Shown here: one piece after another, positions 25,858 through 31,509 of the stretch
Layout of the letters: each line of letters starts with the position of its first letter
Numbering within the stretch: the first letter of the stretch is position 1
Origin: Cylindrotheca closterium
Taxonomy: Eukaryota; Bacillariophyta; Bacillariophyceae; Bacillariales; Bacillariaceae
Direction: 5' to 3'
Assembly (NCBI GenBank): GCA_933822405.4
Contig: CAKOGP040001147.1
Location: forward strand, 1-31,509
DNA length: 31,509 nt
The notes under the pieces: model-generated
What the model was told of the DNA's origin: nothing
Database searches by the model: none
What the model saw: only the letters and a program-made list of their open reading frames with translations
Position numbers and translations under genes: made by a program

Positions 25858-27981
25858 TCAACTCGAGTCCGAGTCTGAGCTGCTGGAGGATGAAAGCGAG
25901 TTGTTGCGATTTGGCGGGGGCGGTCGTCTGTTCGGAGTGTGGTTGCTACCTTTCTCCATGGACCCCCGTGGCCGCAACATGATCATTCCTTTTCTCTCTT
26001 GTTCTTCCAAGGATTCTTTGAATTCTTGAGCTCTCTGCATTAGCTGGTCATTCATATTCTTGATATCCACAAAGAATGCTTCATTGTCTTCGTCGAAAGA
26101 CTTGGTTCTCATTTTTGCTTTCATCTGTTCCTTCTGTTCTCGTTCTTGCCGTTGCTTTCGCAGTCTCGCCAGCGTCTCTGCCTTTTGCAGTTCCAGTTCG
26201 GCCTTGGCCTGCAGTTTTGCCGCTTCCACACGTCGTCTATGCTGTGTTTCTTCGTTTTCGGCATCCCGTTTTGCCCTTGCAAGCACCATCGCCTTGTGTT
26301 CTTCGAATGTCTTTGGCACAAAGTCTTCGTCGAGGTAGTCCGGTTCCTTTTCCTCTTGTGGTGGTTTTTTGGGCAGCGGTATCATCAAATTCATCCTTGA
26401 CTGGATTACTGTTTCCTCCAAATTGGAAGACGACTCTGACCCTGACTCACTCTCATCGTCTTCGACTTCTATTGCTGGAGCCGAAGCCTTGCGATACATT
26501 GCTCGTATCATTGCTTCTTTCGGTGGCACTGGCATTTTCTTCAGAAACTTTGCTGTTTCCGCTCCTATGGAAGACGAAGAACTTGGCTTATTTTTCTCCA
26601 ACTTGATTTTTCGCCTTGTTTTTTTCGCTTCCGAGTTTCGTTTTGGTGGTTTGGTTTCAGATTTCCGTCTCGGTTTCTTTGCTACCGAGCCTCGCTTGGG
26701 TAATTTGGATGCTGAACTCGCTTTTTTGGGCGATGTTGGTGATTCGATTTCCGAGTCCTCTTCTTTTGGCGGTTTGGCTGCTGATTTCCGTTTGGGTGTT
26801 TTGGATATGGAATCTCGTTTTGGCGTTTTGGATATAGAGTCTCGCTTTGGCGTCTTGGATGTTGATTTCCGTTTGGGTATTTTGGCAATGGAATTTCGCT
26901 TGGGTGTTTTGGATTCTGACTTTCGTTTTATTGGATCTGCGGAGTTGCTCCGTTTCATCATCCGTCTTACCGGCTTCTCTTCTTTATCATCGTCGTCATC
27001 TTTTGTTTTTGCTGGTGCCGAGGCTGTACTTCGGTTGGACGTTGCCAGGGAATTTGACTTTTTCTTGTCTGGTTTTGCTAAAGAGGCTCGCCTGGACGCA
27101 GAAAGTGATCGCGACTTTCGCTTCTTCTTTGTGGTTTCTTTTTTGTCCTCTTCTTCCACAACAGCCGATGATTCTGAAGTTCCCATTGGTTCCGTTTGTG
27201 CAGTTACATCGTCATCATCGGACGATCCCGAAGCCCCATCAGCATCTTTCTTCTTCTTCTTCTTCTTTTTTATCTTTTCCTTCTTTCCTTTTTCCTTCTT
27301 GTTCTTTCCAGCTACAGATGATGCCCGTTTCTTCTTCTTCCCTTTCTTCCTCGTTGTTTCCCCATGGTCATCGTCATCGTCATCAGTGGTGTTATTGTCG
27401 TGGTCTACAGATGCAGCCCTTTTCACTGTTTCTGCTTCTTGTTGTTGCCGTTTCTTGGCCTCTTCTATCAATAGCTTTGCTTCGGCTTTCTTCGCGTCAG
27501 CATCAGCCTTTTTTGCTGCTTCCGCTGCAGCTTCTTCTTCTCGTCGTTTCTTGGCCTCTTCTGCTAATCGCTTTGCTTCGGCTTCCTTTGCTGCTGCATC
27601 GGCTTCAGTCTCTTGAGCTAATCGCTTTTCTTTAGCTTTTTTCGCCGCTGCTGCCTCGGTTTCTACTCGTTCTTTACCCTCATCGGTCAATAACTTTGCC
27701 ATGGCTTCCTTGGCTGCTGACGCTTGGGCTGTGCTCCGTCTCGAATTTTTACTATTCCCAGACAATCGTCTCAATCGTTTTTGCTTCGATTCCGTGGCCG
27801 CCATTTCCGCTGCTGGAAGCCTCTTTTGGTAGGAAGCTAGCTTTCTTGAAAGACTGCGAGCCGCCTCGGTTGTTTGGCCGTTGTCATCTTGTTGCAGAAG
27901 TTTCTCGACCTTTCGTATTTTTCGTTTCAGCAGGTCCAATTCATTTTCCTCAGCACTGGCAGATCTTGAGTCCTGAGCCAT
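25858..27981 (-). CDS. Very basic TPKR-repeat protein, possibly chromatin-associated
   Basis: An ATG at 27981 gives 707 residues in one exon. N-terminal 1-200: charged helical region rich in Ala, Glu and Lys with KRLAEEAKKR-type repeats. Then acidic Asp runs alternate with poly-Lys clusters (nine consecutive Lys near 240). Roughly residues 345-455 hold a tandem array of 9-11-residue units of the type KTPKR(D/N/K)S(I/T)(S/A), broken by one SPTSPKK segment. These resemble S/TPKK motifs of histone H1 tails and other minor-groove-binding proteins. The C-terminal third has a second coiled coil (about 565-680) and ends in Pro- and Ser-rich tracts. No enzyme domain is visible. Nuclear or DNA-binding function is inference from composition; a cytoskeletal or condensate protein is also possible. 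Confidence 0.7.
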   Translation of the reverse strand: MAQDSRSASAEENELDLLKRKIRKVEKLLQQDDNGQTTEAARSLSRKLASYQKRLPAAEMAATESKQKRLRRLSGNSKNSRRSTAQASAAKEAMAKLLTDEGKERVETEAAAAKKAKEKRLAQETEADAAAKEAEAKRLAEEAKKRREEEAAAEAAKKADADAKKAEAKLLIEEAKKRQQQEAETVKRAASVDHDNNTTDDDDDDHGETTRKKGKKKKRASSVAGKNKKEKGKKEKIKKKKKKKKDADGASGSSDDDDVTAQTEPMGTSESSAVVEEEDKKETTKKKRKSRSLSASRRASLAKPDKKKSNSLATSNRSTASAPAKTKDDDDDKEEKPVRRMMKRSNSADPIKRKSESKTPKRNSIAKIPKRKSTSKTPKRDSISKTPKRDSISKTPKRKSAAKPPKEEDSEIESPTSPKKASSASKLPKRGSVAKKPRRKSETKPPKRNSEAKKTRRKIKLEKNKPSSSSSIGAETAKFLKKMPVPPKEAMIRAMYRKASAPAIEVEDDESESGSESSSNLEETVIQSRMNLMIPLPKKPPQEEKEPDYLDEDFVPKTFEEHKAMVLARAKRDAENEETQHRRRVEAAKLQAKAELELQKAETLARLRKQRQEREQKEQMKAKMRTKSFDEDNEAFFVDIKNMNDQLMQRAQEFKESLEEQERKGMIMLRPRGSMEKGSNHTPNRRPPPPNRNNSLSSSSSSDSDSS
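26630..26950 (-). repeat. Tandem TPKR-type coding repeats
   Basis: At least nine degenerate units of about 30 bp share GGCGTTTTGGAT or GGTGTTTTGGAT on the plus strand. They encode KTPKR-x-S units of the basic protein. Confidence 0.75.
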
Positions 27982-29253
27982 GGCGATGTCAGTTTCTTTG
28001 ATTCAATCCAATTGCCTGACTGTCTCGCAATTACTAAACTGAAGCCACCGTGTCCCACCACCAAAAACTTGACTGACAGTATTTTATAAGATGATGTCTC
28101 GTCTGAAAATCCTCAGAAGTTTCCCTTACACGACGACTCACTCCTCAACAATCACTCCCCAAGTCAAGTAATAAATGTTTCGTCATGTATCGGCGCTAAA
28201 GGGAGTAGATTACTGCTCACTATGTTTATTCCTTTAGTATATTGGTTGATGTTAGGATGTTGGAGGGATATGATGATAGAGAATATATTCGTGTGCCGTA
28301 TATTGATATCGTTCGTGCAAAAGTTTGATGATAAAAACTGTAGGCATACGGTATTCAATATATGCAGCTCCAATCACAGCGTCACTCAGATGATTCGTCA
28401 TTCTTTTCCCAGTTTATGCTTTTTTCGGAATGCGACCGTGACTCTGGTGCGACAGAAATAAGGTAACGATGCCACGTTTTCTATAAGTCTTTGGGTCTCT
28501 GGCATCCGAGTCTTTAAATACAGAGGCGAAATAAAGACTCCCCGAATTCGTCGGATTTCGAAAGTGGTAGGTTTTCAGTTTGGAGCGTCAAAAATGCGAG
28601 AGTGAGTGAGTGAGTCCGTGCTGAGAAGTGACACCAAGATCAAACCTGAAACCGTCGACTGGCTGGCTGACGATGATTCAGCGAATATTATTCTAGATCC
28701 GGGCATCCCGGTAGTATGGTACCGGTAGATATGAGACATACCAACGGATACGGGCGTATAAGCAATATTACGAATGTTTCAATTCCTCCTAATATTCCAA
28801 CATTGAGCAGCAGCATCCTACTGTATTATTCATCAATAGAGATATATCCACATACTCCAGCGCAACAACTCTGAAACTATCACAGAGGGATAGTCAGGCT
28901 TGAAGCGAAAATCCAATCAAAGGCGAAACAATTTGAAGGGTTGCAACATCCGCTAAATCACTTTCGTCTAATTCTATTCTGAGATAAAGAACGCTTATTG
29001 TTCATCATCTCAAACATAGATTTCCTTGCAATTTCGGCATCAGTATCTTTCAATAGAAGCTTCAGCCACTTCAGATCAAGAAGTCTGACTGCCGTACAAA
29101 CACCCTTGAATCAATCAGAATCCTGAGGCAAGATTTCTCATTTTCTCATTTTCTCATCTGATAATATCAGATATCATCAGCAACACAACTGCATAGGCGT
29201 CGAATCGTCATCTTTCCGCTGCTCAACCAACACAGTAAACTCAAAGCTTCAAA
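27982..29253. other. Divergent intergenic region, no supported gene
   Basis: About 1.27 kb between divergent genes. It holds a TACCGGTA site at 28720-28727 next to a similar CCCGGTA, a GAGT run near 28603-28613, and three TTTCTCA units near 29136-29157 followed by CTGATAATATCAG. A 79-codon ORF at 28222-28461 matches nothing. Confidence 0.45.
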
Positions 29254-30813
29254 ATGAAGGCGATCCCAGAAGAAGAAAAGTCCAACTCTACGATGGAAAC
29301 AGTTGCCACCAGTATTGGCAATTCACCAAATCCAATGTCCAAACCTGTCACCAGCCGATCGTCTTCGACGAAATCCGTTCGAGTATCTTCGTCCAGCGCT
29401 CGGTCGGGATCGACATCCAGTAGAACATCGTCTACTTCGGGAGCCAATGCTGCGCTGGTTTCCCGCAATGGCCTGGATCCAGCCGTGGTGCAGAAATCTT
29501 TGCAATCAGAGCTCCAACAGTGGAAAGACATGTACCACAAACAGCAACGGGAAATGCAACATCGAATCGACACTTTAGAACAAGAGAATACTGATCTCAA
29601 ACAAGAACAGGACATTCTGAACGATCGGCATCAGTCTCATACGGAAGAATTGCGATACATGCAAAATGAATTCCTCTGCATCAAGGGTCATTTGAACAAA
29701 TTAAGAAACGACATGGAATCTCTCGATGGGCTTTTGATCGACCAGCAGCTCCAACAACGACAACAAAAACGGAGTAGAGAAGAACATCAGATGGCAGAAA
29801 AGGTGGAGGAAGCCATTTTCAAAGTGAAGGAACGCCAAGAATTCACTTGCGTGTTCATGGACAATACAATTTCCTCCATTGATGAAATTCTCAATGAATA
29901 CATTCCAGATAAGGTCCAGTACGCAGATGTGGAAGACCACAAGACCACGGAAGAAGTGATCCAAGAAGCAAAATTGCGCGAAATGAGAGAGGAAGAAGAA
30001 TTGCGGCAACGGCGAGAGTTGGAGAAGCAACTGATGGAGCAATTGAAACAAGAAGCAGATGACGCACAACTAGTGGAAGACGACGGCGACGCACAAGACT
30101 CCAATTTCACATCCAGCTCAAGTCAGTTGGGCAATTCAGTTTCTTCTACACTTGCCCTTCAGTTTCCCGACGAACACCTTTCGGAGTTGGGCATTGAGAC
30201 ACCAGCCGTGAAGGAAGCGAAATTGTCTCAAGAGGCACAACATCTGTTCAAGGAGCAGCACAAAATGTTCGCCAAGTATATTGCAGAGAGCCGATCGGAC
30301 GTAGCAGAGACCGAACCCGCTGCTATCCGATTCAAGGGATGGTTCGAGGAGAAGCGCGAGAAGTGGAGGGAAGAAGAAAACATGAAGGAGCTTCGGCAGA
30401 AAAAGAGCCAATCTCAAGCTGTCATGATGCACAAAGTGAAGCAAATGCATTCGGAAACTTTTCACAAGGTAACCGAAATAAAACTGCATCATCACGAGCA
30501 AGCAGAAGAAGAAAAGGAACGAAGGTCGACTTTGTTGAAAATCGACGGAGAAGACAAGAATGGTATGGATGGTCCAGGAGCGGTCCCAGAACCAGCCGAG
30601 GACCAAGTGAGCGATTTACCGGAGGAAGAAGCACTACGATTTTCCATGAACAAAGGAAATCTGAATGACTACTTCAAACAGTACAAAGATCATTCACAGT
30701 CCGTGGGAGGTGGCCTTGGTCCACAATCACTAGAACCGAAGCCCGCAGCAGGTGGTGGCTTTTTGTCAATGGTGTTTGGGGTAGGCAAATCTGAAAATGA
30801 ATTGAGTTGCTAG
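29254..30813 (+). CDS. Coiled-coil protein, unknown function
   Basis: One ORF of 519 residues from an ATG in the context CAAAATGAAG. Residues 1-75 are Ser/Thr-rich and disordered. Residues about 80-175 form a heptad-like coiled coil (LQQWKDMYHKQQREMQHRI, then LEQENTDLKQEQ). Residues 185-290 are a second charged helical region including an acidic/basic run REEEELRQRRELEKQL. A helical segment at about 335-420 contains FKGWFEEKREKWREE and a His-rich patch (about 405-420). The C terminus is Gly-rich and ends with FLSMVFGVGKSENELSC. There is no signal peptide or membrane span and I recognise no family. It could be a cytoskeletal or scaffold protein, from composition alone. Confidence 0.7.
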   Translation: MKAIPEEEKSNSTMETVATSIGNSPNPMSKPVTSRSSSTKSVRVSSSSARSGSTSSRTSSTSGANAALVSRNGLDPAVVQKSLQSELQQWKDMYHKQQREMQHRIDTLEQENTDLKQEQDILNDRHQSHTEELRYMQNEFLCIKGHLNKLRNDMESLDGLLIDQQLQQRQQKRSREEHQMAEKVEEAIFKVKERQEFTCVFMDNTISSIDEILNEYIPDKVQYADVEDHKTTEEVIQEAKLREMREEEELRQRRELEKQLMEQLKQEADDAQLVEDDGDAQDSNFTSSSSQLGNSVSSTLALQFPDEHLSELGIETPAVKEAKLSQEAQHLFKEQHKMFAKYIAESRSDVAETEPAAIRFKGWFEEKREKWREEENMKELRQKKSQSQAVMMHKVKQMHSETFHKVTEIKLHHHEQAEEEKERRSTLLKIDGEDKNGMDGPGAVPEPAEDQVSDLPEEEALRFSMNKGNLNDYFKQYKDHSQSVGGGLGPQSLEPKPAAGGGFLSMVFGVGKSENELSC

Positions 30814-31509
30814 TAATTCAAAAATCTGAACAATATTGGGCTGTAGAGGTCATGGCATACCATATACCATGACTATACTGCACAGATTAGTTTTTTTAGT
30901 TTTTGTCATCAGGACTTTGTATTGTTGGGAAAGGACCTACTGTCTTTAGGCTGTATATTTTGATTTCGTTCTTTGTTCGTTGGTCTAACTGGTATTCTTC
31001 ATTATTATTGCACCCAGTCTGTGGCCAGCAGCTGTGACACGCCACATAGTAACAGCGATTCCTTCGGTTTATAGTTTTGGTGAACACAGATATTGGAATA
31101 TGAAACGATACGAAGCGGAGTGATTTGAGTGTGATTGCTGTGCGTGTCTGAATCCTTATCTTCTTCGGTCAGGATTATTGTTGTCGTTACAGAAGCAGCG
31201 CATTCTTAGGCTACCGGTAAAGTAAGATGGGGAAATGATTTGCTAGGAAAAATACAGTACTGCAGGTGTTGGCTAGCGAAGGACGGACTGATCGAAACGC
31301 CCAAGTACGTATGCAAAGAAGGTACAGTAGCAGGACAGTGGAAAGCTACGTACCAAAGAGGTTGTGAAAGAAGTTGGTAAAGGAGCTGCAGCTCAGTTGA
31401 AGCTCATTCCTTTTGAAAAGACTGCTCTGTATTTGACAGAGTGAATTTGAAGTCTAGGAATAGATAGTTATTAAGATTAGGAAAGCACACGGCTCTTCTA
31501 CCTGTAACA
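30814..31509. other. Right-edge intergenic region, no gene seen
   Basis: No supported frame on either strand. A TACCGGTA octamer is at 31212-31219. A gene may begin beyond the window. Confidence 0.4.

Noticed and set aside
26369..27616. 415-codon plus-strand ORF rich in Phe and Ser
   Set aside because: Antisense shadow of the Lys/Ser/Glu-rich basic gene; its composition is what reversed Lys and Glu codons give.
29131..29180. TTTCTCA repeats and CTGATAATATCAG as a terminator or RNA gene
   Set aside because: Only a short tandem repeat and a weak dyad in a promoter region; nothing supports an RNA gene.

Overview
The window reads as nuclear DNA of a photosynthetic stramenopile, most likely a diatom. 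This is inferred from gene style, because no rRNA or marker gene is present. Genes are compact, with zero to two GT-AG introns of about 96-148 bp. Two proteins carry N-terminal signal sequences followed by Trp and a basic/Ser-rich stretch, as in bipartite plastid targeting. Two secreted Pro-rich FAS1 proteins end in Lys-rich tails. A Ty1/copia fragment lies at the left edge. I found no tRNA, rRNA, CRISPR array or bacterial-style operon. Function calls come from reading the translations by eye.

Layout, left to right. 1-530: a copia-type polyprotein fragment (-) abuts a short plus-strand fragment resembling S-adenosylmethionine decarboxylase that lacks the catalytic residues. 863-1408 (-): small basic single-membrane-span protein. 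1748-2896 (+): broken P-loop NTPase-like gene. 3349-4052 (+): FKBP prolyl isomerase fused to a linker-histone-like winged helix, one intron. 4274-6109 (-): protein with eleven Trp-(Lys/Glu)-Arg motifs. 6719-7117: doubtful small gene below a cluster of TACCGGTA palindromes. 7422-9599 (-): signal peptide, lipoyl-like domain and long coiled coil. 10007-12475 (+): coiled coil, nuclease-like domain and divergent protein kinase. 14257-16605 (+): signal peptide, lipoyl-like domain, low-complexity linker, coiled coil and MATH-like domain. 17952-19810 and 21674-23659 (+): tandemly duplicated three-exon FAS1 genes; the second copy has a candidate 618-bp inverted-repeat insertion upstream. 24346-25590 (+): mitochondrial carrier most like yeast succinate/fumarate carrier Sfc1. 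25858-27981 (-): very basic protein with TPKR repeats. 29254-30813 (+): coiled-coil protein of unknown function.

How the genes relate. Most look independent. Two relationships stand out. The 7422-9599 and 14257-16605 products share an architecture (signal peptide, DVEV motif, lipoyl-like domain, DVEV motif) but differ in the rest of the protein, and only one keeps a lysine at the usual lipoylation site. The two FAS1 genes are a recent tandem duplication that includes part of the upstream region. The least familiar features are the DVEV/lipoyl-like pair, the lipoyl-MATH and linker-histone-FKBP fusions, the Trp-Lys-Arg repeat protein, and the recurring intergenic palindrome TACCGGTA.
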